Shown here piece after piece: positions 24,876 through 33,775 of a stretch of 64,000 bases of DNA. Position numbers and translations under genes: made by a program. The notes under the pieces were generated by a model. That model was not told the DNA's origin. It was given only the letters and a program-made list of their open reading frames with translations, and did no database searches. Source of the stretch: an uncultured Eubacteriales bacterium (GTDB lineage Bacteria > Bacillota > Clostridia > Oscillospirales > Oscillospiraceae); assembly GCA_900546915.1 (NCBI GenBank), contig UREY01000006.1, forward strand, positions 40,864 through 104,863, in the 5' to 3' direction. Within the stretch, counting starts at the first letter, position 1; each line of letters starts with the position of its first letter.

Positions 24876-27095
24876 TTGAAACCGAAGAAGATCACCATGG
24901 GTTTGACCGGGCGGCGGCAAAAGGCGGAGACGTTTTCTCAGAGAGTGTCCCTGCTGCTGCCGGCGGCGCTCCTGTTTCTGGGTCTGTGGGGCATGGCGCA
25001 GGTGCTGTGGAACCTGACCCCGGCTTGGTCTATTTTGGGGCTTTGGGCCGTGGCGGTTGTGCTGCTGCCGTCGTGGCAGCGCGGTTGGCAGCGGTGGCTG
25101 CTTATGGCGCTGTGCCTGGCGGCGCTTGTGGTCTGTGTCGCGGCGAGAGAACCTCTGACCGACGGCCTTGCTGCGCTGGCTGACGGCGTAAATACGCTGC
25201 TGACCCAAAAGACCGGATATTATTATTTCCCCTATGAGACCGGCGGAATCCATCCTTTGACCAAAGGACTGCTGGCTTTGACCTTAGGCGGACTGACCGG
25301 GGTATCCGTCCGGTGCCTCCGCGGCGCTGCGCATCTTTTGTGGGGCCTGGGGGTTCTCCTTGTATATCTGCTGGTGGATTTGCAGGCCGGTTTTTGGCTG
25401 GGCTTGTATTTGGCCGGGATGCTTTTGCTGGTGGTGCGCCTGAGCGCAGGCGCGGGGAAGCCCCTGGCGGCGGCCGCCCTTCTGCTTGGCGTTTTGGGCG
25501 GGATATGGATATGGGTGGGCCCGGCTCTGGCCTGGGAGGGCGCTGGAGACGCGCTGTCTGCCCGTATCCATGCTCTGCGGTATGAAGCGGCGCCCAATCC
25601 CATGCCGGAGGGCCGTCTGGAGCACTTGGGCCCTTTCTCTCCCGGTCAGGAGCCGGCGCTGGAGATCACCATGGATGCGTGGAGTCCGCTTTATATCCGG
25701 GGCTTTGTGGGCGGCACGTATACGGAGCAGGGCTGGAAGCGGACGGATCCGGAGACCCTGGCGGAACGAGCCGGACAATTCTATGTTTTGCAGCGAGACT
25801 GTTTTAGCCCCGCCGCGCAAATGGGCGCAGCAGCCCGCTGGCTGGGTACGCAGGAACAGACCGCCTTTTCTCTTCAGGTTTTGAATGCCTGCAAGGCGGA
25901 GGCGTATGTACCCTATGGAGCCGACACCCTCCAGACCGATGCAAGGGCGCTGCTGGGGGAGGGCTATTCTCCCGGTGAAGCCCTGTCCGGCGCAGTGTAT
26001 TGTGTGGGGGACAGCTATCTCATGCAGGCGGAATTGGCTGCCGGGAACAGCGGCGGGGCCTACACCGACGGCGAAGCGGTTTATCGGGATTGGGTTTACG
26101 AGGAATTTCTAGCCGTCCCGGAGGAAACCTACCGCCTGCTTTCCCAGCAATTTACCTTGCCTTCCGAGGCTATGACCACGACGCAGGCCCGGCGGGAGGT
26201 GCAGTCCCTGTTGGATGCTTGCCTGACCTACGACGAAGCTGCCGTCATGTCCACGGGAGGGAAGCCCTTTTTAGAGTATCTTTTGACGGTCAATCCCCGG
26301 GGCTACAGTGTGCAGTATGCCACCTTGGCTACGTTGTTGATGCGCTGCTGCGGCATCCCGGCCCGGTATGTGGAAGGCTATCTGCTCTCCGGCAGTAAGA
26401 TTGAGGAGGCGGAGCCTGGCCAGACGCTGGTATTGACCCAGAGCGACAGCCATGCCTGGGCGGAAATCTATCTGGACGGAGTGGGATGGATTCCCTTTGA
26501 TACGACGCCGAATCATAAAAACGAGGTGGTCTATGCCATGCCTCCCGGCGGCGGTAGCCAGGAGACGGACCAGATGTCGCAGGTCGGTCAACCGCTCGCC
26601 CAAACCCAGCAGGAAATTCAAATCCAGCAGGAGGGGCGGGAGGAGACCCGAACCGACGCGGATGGGTGGACGCTTTGGCCCCTTTGGATTCTACCGGCCC
26701 TGGCGCTGCTGCTTTTGGTTCTGCGAACCGTTCTTCTTCGCCGAAGGTTGCGGCGGCGCGTGGCTGCATTTTCCACCGGCGAGATTCGGGCCGCCAGCTT
26801 GGATTGCCTCGTTTACACCGGGGAGCTTTTGACCGACGCGGGGCTTTCCCGGCGAAATGTGCCCCTGACCCACAGAGGCGCGGAGATTGCCGCCCTCCTG
26901 GCTCCGGTGAGAGAAGAAAACGTGCAGGCCGTGCTGGCGTTGGCCGCAGAGCTGCGGTTCAGCAATCACGTGGTGACGGAAGAGAGCCGAAAACAGGCGT
27001 TGGATGCCATGCAGGCAGTTCTCAGCGGCTGGAAAAGGAAAATGCCCTGGTACCGACAAATCCGGGGAAGGTGGATTCAGTGTATCATTTTATAA
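24876..27095 (+). CDS. Transglutaminase-like membrane protein, catalytic Cys replaced by Ser
   Basis: 739 residues from TTG 24876 (GGAG about 11 bases upstream; ATG 24897 is an alternative). About six N-terminal membrane helices, an extracellular transglutaminase-core domain ~380-560, a membrane helix ~605-625 and a cytosolic tail. This is the TgpA-like layout usually partnered with MoxR and DUF58. The core shows GIPARYVEGY, SHAWAEIYLDGVGWIPFDTTP and the His526 and Asp542 expected for the triad. The position that is normally Cys in G-Y-C is Ser478 (GYSVQYATLATLL). It is therefore either a serine variant or a non-catalytic peptide-binding relative. It sits 13 bases before the giant SLH gene, a possible substrate. 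Confidence 0.85.
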   Translation: MKPKKITMGLTGRRQKAETFSQRVSLLLPAALLFLGLWGMAQVLWNLTPAWSILGLWAVAVVLLPSWQRGWQRWLLMALCLAALVVCVAAREPLTDGLAALADGVNTLLTQKTGYYYFPYETGGIHPLTKGLLALTLGGLTGVSVRCLRGAAHLLWGLGVLLVYLLVDLQAGFWLGLYLAGMLLLVVRLSAGAGKPLAAAALLLGVLGGIWIWVGPALAWEGAGDALSARIHALRYEAAPNPMPEGRLEHLGPFSPGQEPALEITMDAWSPLYIRGFVGGTYTEQGWKRTDPETLAERAGQFYVLQRDCFSPAAQMGAAARWLGTQEQTAFSLQVLNACKAEAYVPYGADTLQTDARALLGEGYSPGEALSGAVYCVGDSYLMQAELAAGNSGGAYTDGEAVYRDWVYEEFLAVPEETYRLLSQQFTLPSEAMTTTQARREVQSLLDACLTYDEAAVMSTGGKPFLEYLLTVNPRGYSVQYATLATLLMRCCGIPARYVEGYLLSGSKIEEAEPGQTLVLTQSDSHAWAEIYLDGVGWIPFDTTPNHKNEVVYAMPPGGGSQETDQMSQVGQPLAQTQQEIQIQQEGREETRTDADGWTLWPLWILPALALLLLVLRTVLLRRRLRRRVAAFSTGEIRAASLDCLVYTGELLTDAGLSRRNVPLTHRGAEIAALLAPVREENVQAVLALAAELRFSNHVVTEESRKQALDAMQAVLSGWKRKMPWYRQIRGRWIQCIIL

Positions 27096-27108
27096 AGGAG
27101 GAGCAATT

Positions 27109-30100
27109 ATGAAACGAAGCAAATTTACCAGAGTCTTGGCCGGTCTGCTGGCGGTGGTCATGGTGCTCGTCTGCCTGCCGACGGCAGGCGCGGCTCAGGC
27201 AGGACAGTTTGTTCTGGCTGTGGTGACGCAGGAGCAGGTGCTCGTCGAGCCGGAAACCGTTTCCTATGGTCCGGGAGATACCGTCCGCACGGCCCTGAAA
27301 AATTCCGGGCACAGCTTTGAAGGGATTGATACCGGATTTGTCTTTGCCATTGACGGGGTGGAGGACAACTACTCTCTTTTTTACGACGAGGGAGGCTATG
27401 ATCTGGATGTGCAGGCGGATACGGTGACGGTGGTCTGCTTCACGACGAAGCCGGAGCAATATTCGCCCCAATACCTGATGCTGCTGTCCACCATGGCTGC
27501 ATACAACGCCGGTACCGACGGCGTTCAGGGCTATGAGGCGGCGCAAAAGGCCTATGCGGCCGCCCTGCAGGCGCTTTACGATGCGACTGCCGGTCAGGCG
27601 GAATCTCTGGCAGCGGAGCTCCAGAAAGCCATGGATGATTATGCAGCCTACTTGAAAGGGGAGACGGTACCGGTTACCCTAGCCGTCGCCCAAGGGCAGG
27701 AGCAAAACCGTGCGGTGAATGCAGTTTTTACCGGGGAGTTTGGAAATACGGTTGCGGTGGAGCAGGCGACGGAAATCAACTTGATTCCCGGAAACTACAC
27801 CTTTGACATTTCTGACGGCGCCGTCAGCCATGTCCGGGGCTCTGTGACGGTGACGGGCGCGCAAACCCTCACGGCCACCTTGCCCAGCGGGACGTGGATA
27901 GCGGATGTGGATTTGGGCTTGGACAGCGGAGACAGCTGGGCGCCGCTGGAGCGCCGGGGGAATACTTACTATGTTCCGGACTATTCCGTGGGGAACCTTT
28001 ACCCCTATATCGTTCCTGGAGAAGGGGTGGATACCAAGGCCTGCGGCGTTTATTTGTCGGGGGTTGAAAACGCCTATCGCCGGACTTGGCTCAGTAAGCA
28101 GACCGTTTTGGCGAGGATTCTGACGCCGGACAGCATGGAGGGCGCGAGCCTGGCTCTGGAGGCCAGAATGGCGGACGGGGATTTTACACAGTATCAGCTG
28201 TTTTCTATGGAGCTGGTTCGAGTCCCGACCTTGTCCGACTTGGCGGTAATCGGCGACGGTACCCGGCTTCCGCTCAATTTTGATCCGGCTGTGACGGCAT
28301 ACGATGTAACAACTACCTCCGACGTCCTGACGGTGATGCCGGCGGCTCTGTGCGCAGATGCCGTTGTGACCGTGAACGGTGAGATGGGAGAAGCGGTGGA
28401 GGTCCCTGTGGCGGACGGCGGGGAAATCCCGGTGGAAGTGTCCCATAGCAATGGACAGAAGACCGTGTATACGTTACAGGTGACGAAAGCCGAAGCTGTA
28501 GATGTGACCCTGACCCACGACGCCGGAGTGGAAGTAGAGGTGATCAATGAGGCGGGGGCGGTGATTGCGCCCCGGAGCCGGAACGAATATGAGCTGGTGT
28601 TTCCGTTGATCCCCGGTGAGTCTTACACGTATGTGTCGGGGAAAAATACCTGGTACCACACGACGGCTTCCTTCACCGCTTCCTCAGGCCTGACCGTGAA
28701 CGTCCCCACGCCGGAGACGGAGGACTGGCTTTCGGGCCTTCATGTGGGGCCGACCCGCCAGATTTCTTACCGGTCGGACCGGGAATTTTCTCCGGATTGC
28801 CATGCCTATACGTATCAGGTGGGCTCCGGCAGCACCTCCTTTGGAATCACCCCCACCTTGTCGGATTCTGCCGGAGACTGCGAGATGACCGGCTATTTCC
28901 CGGATTATCGCTATTGGAACGACGCGTACGGACAGAGAACCACGCACCCCCAAAGTGGGGTGTACCAGATTGTCTCTACCTTCCTGGGGACCTCCGGCGA
29001 GGGCAACGAAATGCGTCTGGAAATCAGCCGGGAACGCGACGGCGTGACCTATTATCAGGATTACTACCTCACAGCCCAACGGTTGATGCAGTTGAATGCG
29101 CTGGAGCTTTCCACACAGGGGCAGAGCCTGGTGCTCAAGCAGGACAACGAGTCGGAGGCCGCGCAATTTAATAAAGAGGTATTGGGCTATCAAGCTGCTG
29201 TAGGGCAGATGCAGAGCTCCGTGACGTTGGGCATCCAGCTCTACTTCAGCAACGGAGGACACGACGAAGCCGTTCTGGTTACGGTCTCCTGCGGCGCGCA
29301 TCAGCAGATTTTAGACTACACGACGCTTCCCGTGGAGGAGTTTCAGCAGGTCACCCTGCCGCTGGACACCGCCGAGCTGTCGGAAGTGATTTCCATTACG
29401 GTTTCCCGGGAGGGCGCCGTCTCTCAGACCTATACCATCCGCCTGGAGAAGCTTCCCGCCGTGGAAACCGAGTTCCAGGTGTCCCCGGCCGACGCCGTGG
29501 TGTTCCTGAAGGATGATTTGACAGGCAACCGCATCTGGCCGGACAGCGACGGGATGTATGTGCTGAATACCAACGGAAGCTACACCTATACCGTTACGGC
29601 CTATGGGTATGTCGCCCGGACGGCAAGCTTTGCCGCTGGAGAGGAGCAAAAGATCATCTCGGTTTCTCTAGACAAGGCGCCGGATTCTGTGCGCCAGGAC
29701 ATCGCACAGGAAGGGGATTGGATCAGCTTCCGGGGAAATGCGGACAACAATGCGGTCACCGATGTGCCGGTTCCCGTTACGGCGGAAAAGACGGTTCTCA
29801 CCTGGGCCAATCGCATCGGCGAGGGCATGTCCGGCGGCGGCGTGGGCTCCCCCATCTTGGTGGGAGACGTCCTGTACACCTACGCCAATACCTCTGTGAT
29901 GAAGGTGGACCGAAACACCGGAGAGGTGCTTTTGTCCAAGGAGATGGACCACGCCTCCAGCTTTTCCATCACACCTCCGGCCTATGGAGAGGGTATGATT
30001 TTTGTGGGCCTGTCCAACGGCTCCGTGCAGGCCTTTGATGCTGAGACGCTGGATTCCCTCTGGCTCTACACGGCCCCTCTGGGCGGCCAGCCCAACTGCC

Positions 30101-32265
30101 CCATTACCTATCAAGACGGCTATCTTTACACCGGCTTCTGGAACTCGGAGGTCAAGCAGGCGAACTTTGTCTGTATCTCGGTTACCGATGAAGATCCCAC
30201 CCAGGATCAGGAGGCGAAGCAGGCCTCCTGGACGTACACGGACAAGGGCTTTTACTGGGCGGGCGCCTATGTATCGGAAGATTTCCTGCTGGTGACCACG
30301 GACGATGGGGACGGCGGCTATACGAAAGGCCACGGCGATGTTGTGTCTTTGGACCCCCGTACCGGACAGGTGCTGGATTGCCTGACGGTCTCCGGTGTAG
30401 GCGACCTGCGGAGTACCGTGTGCTATGACCGGGAGACCGACGCTTACTATTTCACCTCCAAGGGCGGCGACTTTTACCGGATCCAGGTGGACCCCGACGG
30501 AAGGTTCCGTACCGGCTCCCTCAAGCGGCTGCATTTGAGCAACGGCTCGGAAAATGACGCCACGCCGCCCATGAGCACCTCGACCCCGGTGATCTATAAA
30601 GGGCGGGCCTATGTCGGCGTATCAGGGACTTCGCAGTTCGGCGCTTACTCCGGCCATAATATCTCCGTCATTGACCTTTCAGCCTGGCAGGTGGCCTATT
30701 CCGTTCCCACGCAGGGCTATCCCCAGACCAGCGGCTTGCTCACCACGGCCTATGAGGAAGAAACGGGCTATGTATACGTATATTTTATCGACAATTACAC
30801 CCCCGGCAAAATCCGGGTGATTCGGGACCGGGCAGGACAGACCGCGCCGGATCCGGCGTACATGACCACAGAGACCTATGTTTCCAGCGGGGAGAGCCGG
30901 ACGGTTGAGACGGCGTATGTGTTATTCACACCCCACGGCGCCCAGGCTCAGTACGCCATTTGCAGTCCCATTGCCGATGACTACGGCAATCTCTATTTCA
31001 AAAACGATTCCGGTTATCTCATGTGCCTCAGCAGCGTCATCACGGAGCTGAAGGTGGAGGCGGAGCCGGAGACCATGGAATACGAGGTGGGACAGACTTT
31101 GGATGCATCCGGGCTTCAGGTGACGGCGCAATATGCCAACGGACGGAACCGGGATGTGACAGCCTATGTTTCCTTCTCCCAGGAGCCTCTGACGATGGAA
31201 GATACGGAGTTTACCCTGACCTGTGATTTTGGAGAAAACCAGCAGATGTATCAAAATCAGGACGGCCAGTCGGGCGTCCCGTACCATGTTCCCACCGCAA
31301 CGCTGGATTTGACCATCTATGAAGACCATCTTTGGGACGAAGGCGTGAGCGGCAAAGAGCCCACCTGCACAGAGGCAGGTCAATGGATTTATACCTGCAT
31401 CCTGTGCGGCGAAACGAAGACGGAGGAAATACCCGCTACCGGCCGGCACAGCTGGGACGAGGGCAGCGTGACGCGGGCGCCTACCTGCGTCGACGATGGC
31501 GAGATGACGTATACCTGTACCGTCTGCCACGAGACGAAGGTGGAGCGGATTCCGGCCTCCGGCGAACATGTCTGGGATGACGGCGTCGTCACGAAGGAGC
31601 CCACCCAAACCCAGGATGGGGAAATTACCTATACCTGTACGCGGTGCGGCGCAGTCCGGGTTGAGCCGGTCCCCGCAACAGGTCCCTGCGACGGAGGCGA
31701 GGATTGTCCCTGCCGGTCCTTTACGGACTTGAACCCCGACAGATGGTACCATGAGGGGGTGGACTATGCGCTGAATACCGGGCTGATGGTGGGCGTGTCT
31801 GAGACCCTCTTCCGGCCCGACGGCGTTTTGACCCGGGGTCAGCTGGTGACGATTTTGTACCGGCTGGCAGGGGAACCGGAGGTAGCAGACTTTGAAAATC
31901 CCTTTACGGATATCGGCACGGATTTTTACTATACCAAGGCAGTGCTGTGGGCAGCGCACTACGGCATTGTGGAAGGAGTCAGCGAGACGGAATTTGCGCC
32001 CCATCATGTTGCAACCAGAGAGCAAATGGCGACTTTCCTGTATCGCTATGCGGACTATACCGGTCTGCGTACGGAAGCCGAAGCGGACCTTTCCCAGTTT
32101 GCCGACGCCGACAGCATCAGCCGCTGGGCACGGGAGGCTATGACCTGGGCCGTAGGGACCGGATTGCTTCAAGGGGTTTCCGACACCCGGCTGTCTCCCA
32201 GAGGCACGGCGCTCCGGGCGCAGTTTGCCACTGTTATGATGCGTTTTTCAAACGGCTCCCGCTGA
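27109..32265 (+). CDS. Large secreted SLH protein with DUF4430-like domain and PQQ-like propeller
   Basis: 1718 residues from ATG 27109 (AAAGGAGGAG upstream), followed by a signal peptide (KRSKFTRVLAGLLAVVMVLV). Order: DUF4430-like domain ~30-110 (VSYGPGDTVRTALKNSGHSF); helical FIVAR-like stretch ~115-190; cadherin-like beta-sandwich ~372-462; PEGA-like ~785-855; PQQ-like beta-propeller ~871-1310 with GMIFVGLSNGSVQAFDAETL and GGQPNCPITYQDGYLYTGFW, nearly the same as in the protein at 5560; Ig-like ~1310-1405; three CxxC repeats ~1405-1530; three SLH domains ~1534-1718. It is the last gene of the B12-riboswitch run. It is probably a wall-bound receptor or scaffold of the same system; binding of B12 is not shown by sequence. 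Confidence 0.9.
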   Translation: MKRSKFTRVLAGLLAVVMVLVCLPTAGAAQAGQFVLAVVTQEQVLVEPETVSYGPGDTVRTALKNSGHSFEGIDTGFVFAIDGVEDNYSLFYDEGGYDLDVQADTVTVVCFTTKPEQYSPQYLMLLSTMAAYNAGTDGVQGYEAAQKAYAAALQALYDATAGQAESLAAELQKAMDDYAAYLKGETVPVTLAVAQGQEQNRAVNAVFTGEFGNTVAVEQATEINLIPGNYTFDISDGAVSHVRGSVTVTGAQTLTATLPSGTWIADVDLGLDSGDSWAPLERRGNTYYVPDYSVGNLYPYIVPGEGVDTKACGVYLSGVENAYRRTWLSKQTVLARILTPDSMEGASLALEARMADGDFTQYQLFSMELVRVPTLSDLAVIGDGTRLPLNFDPAVTAYDVTTTSDVLTVMPAALCADAVVTVNGEMGEAVEVPVADGGEIPVEVSHSNGQKTVYTLQVTKAEAVDVTLTHDAGVEVEVINEAGAVIAPRSRNEYELVFPLIPGESYTYVSGKNTWYHTTASFTASSGLTVNVPTPETEDWLSGLHVGPTRQISYRSDREFSPDCHAYTYQVGSGSTSFGITPTLSDSAGDCEMTGYFPDYRYWNDAYGQRTTHPQSGVYQIVSTFLGTSGEGNEMRLEISRERDGVTYYQDYYLTAQRLMQLNALELSTQGQSLVLKQDNESEAAQFNKEVLGYQAAVGQMQSSVTLGIQLYFSNGGHDEAVLVTVSCGAHQQILDYTTLPVEEFQQVTLPLDTAELSEVISITVSREGAVSQTYTIRLEKLPAVETEFQVSPADAVVFLKDDLTGNRIWPDSDGMYVLNTNGSYTYTVTAYGYVARTASFAAGEEQKIISVSLDKAPDSVRQDIAQEGDWISFRGNADNNAVTDVPVPVTAEKTVLTWANRIGEGMSGGGVGSPILVGDVLYTYANTSVMKVDRNTGEVLLSKEMDHASSFSITPPAYGEGMIFVGLSNGSVQAFDAETLDSLWLYTAPLGGQPNCPITYQDGYLYTGFWNSEVKQANFVCISVTDEDPTQDQEAKQASWTYTDKGFYWAGAYVSEDFLLVTTDDGDGGYTKGHGDVVSLDPRTGQVLDCLTVSGVGDLRSTVCYDRETDAYYFTSKGGDFYRIQVDPDGRFRTGSLKRLHLSNGSENDATPPMSTSTPVIYKGRAYVGVSGTSQFGAYSGHNISVIDLSAWQVAYSVPTQGYPQTSGLLTTAYEEETGYVYVYFIDNYTPGKIRVIRDRAGQTAPDPAYMTTETYVSSGESRTVETAYVLFTPHGAQAQYAICSPIADDYGNLYFKNDSGYLMCLSSVITELKVEAEPETMEYEVGQTLDASGLQVTAQYANGRNRDVTAYVSFSQEPLTMEDTEFTLTCDFGENQQMYQNQDGQSGVPYHVPTATLDLTIYEDHLWDEGVSGKEPTCTEAGQWIYTCILCGETKTEEIPATGRHSWDEGSVTRAPTCVDDGEMTYTCTVCHETKVERIPASGEHVWDDGVVTKEPTQTQDGEITYTCTRCGAVRVEPVPATGPCDGGEDCPCRSFTDLNPDRWYHEGVDYALNTGLMVGVSETLFRPDGVLTRGQLVTILYRLAGEPEVADFENPFTDIGTDFYYTKAVLWAAHYGIVEGVSETEFAPHHVATREQMATFLYRYADYTGLRTEAEADLSQFADADSISRWAREAMTWAVGTGLLQGVSDTRLSPRGTALRAQFATVMMRFSNGSR

Positions 32266-32314
32266 ACCGGCCGGACCGTCCCCATACCGGGTTCGAGTTC
32301 AGGTCATAAGGACT

Positions 32315-32357
32315 ATAAAAAACAAACAAGCATCCTCCCATACTGAAAAGATGCTTG
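32315..32357 (-). terminator. Intrinsic terminator downstream of the ACP-like gene
   Basis: On the minus strand CAAGCATC pairs with GATGCTTG and is followed by TTTGTTTTTT. Confidence 0.8.
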
Positions 32358-32375
32358 AAAAAGAGACACAGGTGT

Positions 32376-32437
32376 GCGCCGGGACGTCTGTCAAAAGGAA
32401 GAGGCGAAGTTTCCTCCTTTGACGGACGGCCCGGCGC
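32376..32437. other. Long imperfect hairpin between convergent genes
   Basis: GCGCCGGG at 32376 pairs with CCCGGCGC at 32430, with an inner TCAAAAGGA / TCCTTTGA stem. It probably helps separate transcription of the SLH gene and the ACP-like gene. Confidence 0.6.
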
Positions 32438-32446
32438 CGTGTTGTT

Positions 32447-32674
32447 TCAGACCCGGTTTTCCACATAGGAAACCAGGTCGCTGACGGTATTGAGCTCTTC
32501 CAGATCCTGACGGCGCCAGGGAATGGAGAGCTCGTCGGCAGCTGCCTGGAGGATATCGGCCAAGTCCCCGTCGCTTAACTCCAGCTCCGACCGCAAATCG
32601 GACTGCATGGAGATCTGCTCCGGGTCACAGACGAGAGAATCGGACAGGAGCTGCTGAATCAGTTCGTATACCAT
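32447..32674 (-). CDS. Acyl-carrier-protein-like small protein, no canonical DSL motif
   Basis: 75 residues from ATG 32674 (GAGGTG upstream). Size, acidic character and helical pattern (LIQQLLSDSLVC...LADILQAAADELSI) fit the ACP fold. At the place where ACPs have D-S-L, with the phosphopantetheine Ser, this one reads ELELSDGDLADI, so the Ser is shifted or missing and normal 4'-phosphopantetheine attachment is doubtful. It stands alone between convergent SLH and CBS genes, with no fatty acid or polyketide genes nearby. Function is unknown. Confidence 0.65.
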   Translation of the reverse strand: MVYELIQQLLSDSLVCDPEQISMQSDLRSELELSDGDLADILQAAADELSIPWRRQDLEELNTVSDLVSYVENRV

Positions 32675-32773
32675 TGCGCACACCTCTTGATACGGGATAC
32701 CGTTTCCGGCGACACACAGTATACTAGATGATGGGGGCGTATGCAAGCCCTTTTTCCGAGATGGGCGAGGGGG

Positions 32774-33202
32774 TCAGCGGTTGCTGATGCCGGAGCAAAT
32801 CTGACCGAATGCTTCGGCGGCTTCCATGGCGTACTCCGGCGCGTTGGCCAAATCTCCCAATGTTACCATGCCGCAGAGTCGGCCCCGCTCTTCCACCGGA
32901 AGCCGCCGGACCTGTTCCCGCGCCATTTTCTCAGCGGCTGCGGCCAGACTCATGTCTGCGCCGACGGTGACCACACGGCCGGTCATGATGTGCTTCACCG
33001 GAACCTTTTCCGGATTCCGGTCTGCTGCCACGCATCGCAGCACGATGTCCCGGTCGGTGATCATCCCGCAGATTTTGCCGTTTTCGTCACACACAGGCAG
33101 CGCGCCGACGTTGTACCGCGCCAGCATTCTGGCGGCTACGGCGGCCGGCTCCTCGGGACCCACGCGGATCACCCGGGGCGTCATAACATCCTTTACCTTC
33201 AT
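32774..33202 (-). CDS. Tandem CBS-domain protein
   Basis: 142 residues from ATG 33202 (GGAGGTG upstream). Two CBS domains fill the protein: MTPRVIRVGPEEPAAVAARM...CGMITDRDIV and MTGRVVTVGADMSLAAAAEK...CGMVTLGDLA. Stand-alone CBS pairs bind adenosyl nucleotides and act as energy sensors. It is a single gene, with an unrelated small gene divergent from it. The partner protein is unknown. Confidence 0.92.
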   Translation of the reverse strand: MKVKDVMTPRVIRVGPEEPAAVAARMLARYNVGALPVCDENGKICGMITDRDIVLRCVAADRNPEKVPVKHIMTGRVVTVGADMSLAAAAEKMAREQVRRLPVEERGRLCGMVTLGDLANAPEYAMEAAEAFGQICSGISNR

Positions 33203-33402
33203 CGCTTTGCACCTCCAAAGGCCGCTCCACCGGCGGCGTTCTACCAGGTAGTATGGAACAATTTGGGAGATTCTATACGGCCTCCCGGCGGAAAACGAAC
33301 AGGCGACGGCCTTTTTAACCGGCGGAAGCTTCAAATTTTCCTGTATAAATTTCGCCGTTTTCTGCAACCTAAGAGTGATACTCTTCCAAGGAGGCAGAAA
33401 AC

Positions 33403-33516
33403 ATGAAGGACGAAGAGAAGCGGGAAACGATCCCCTGGGAGGCGAAGGACCCCAAACCGCCGGTCATTCACAGTTCGGTTCCGGGCAGCCGGGGCGAGAG
33501 CCACCGCCGCAGTTGA
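33403..33516 (+). CDS. Small protein, 37 residues
   Basis: ATG 33403 is preceded by AAGGAGG at ideal distance. It encodes a polar, Pro/Lys/Glu-rich peptide (EAKDPKPPVIHSSVPGSRGE) with no domain or membrane helix. It is divergent from the CBS gene and is followed by a strong terminator at 33626. A real but unknown small protein is likely; no homologue is recognised. Confidence 0.6.
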   Translation: MKDEEKRETIPWEAKDPKPPVIHSSVPGSRGESHRRS

Positions 33517-33625
33517 GCGGTGCGGTGCTATCACTGCCGCCGGGGGCAGGGAGGGACCTGCCCTTGGCTGGGCCGGGGCGGCATTTGCCTCTCTCCGGAC
33601 CGGGGGAAAGCGACCTGCAAAGGAA

Positions 33626-33668
33626 AAAAACCGGGAATCTCCTCCTGAAAAAGAGATTTCCGGTTTTT
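33626..33668. terminator. Bidirectional terminator
   Basis: AAAAACCGG-AATCTC pairs with GAGATTTCCGGTTTTT, with T runs on both strands, between the convergent 37-residue gene and the DUF1643 gene. Confidence 0.88.
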
Positions 33669-33775
33669 GCGTTTCCGTGGGTTTCCCGGCGCAGGAGGTC
33701 CGGAGGCGGCCGTGCCGTGGTCGGATGAATAGGATGGACCTCTTCTTGGGCCGCAGCTTCTGCAGGAGCTCTGCA

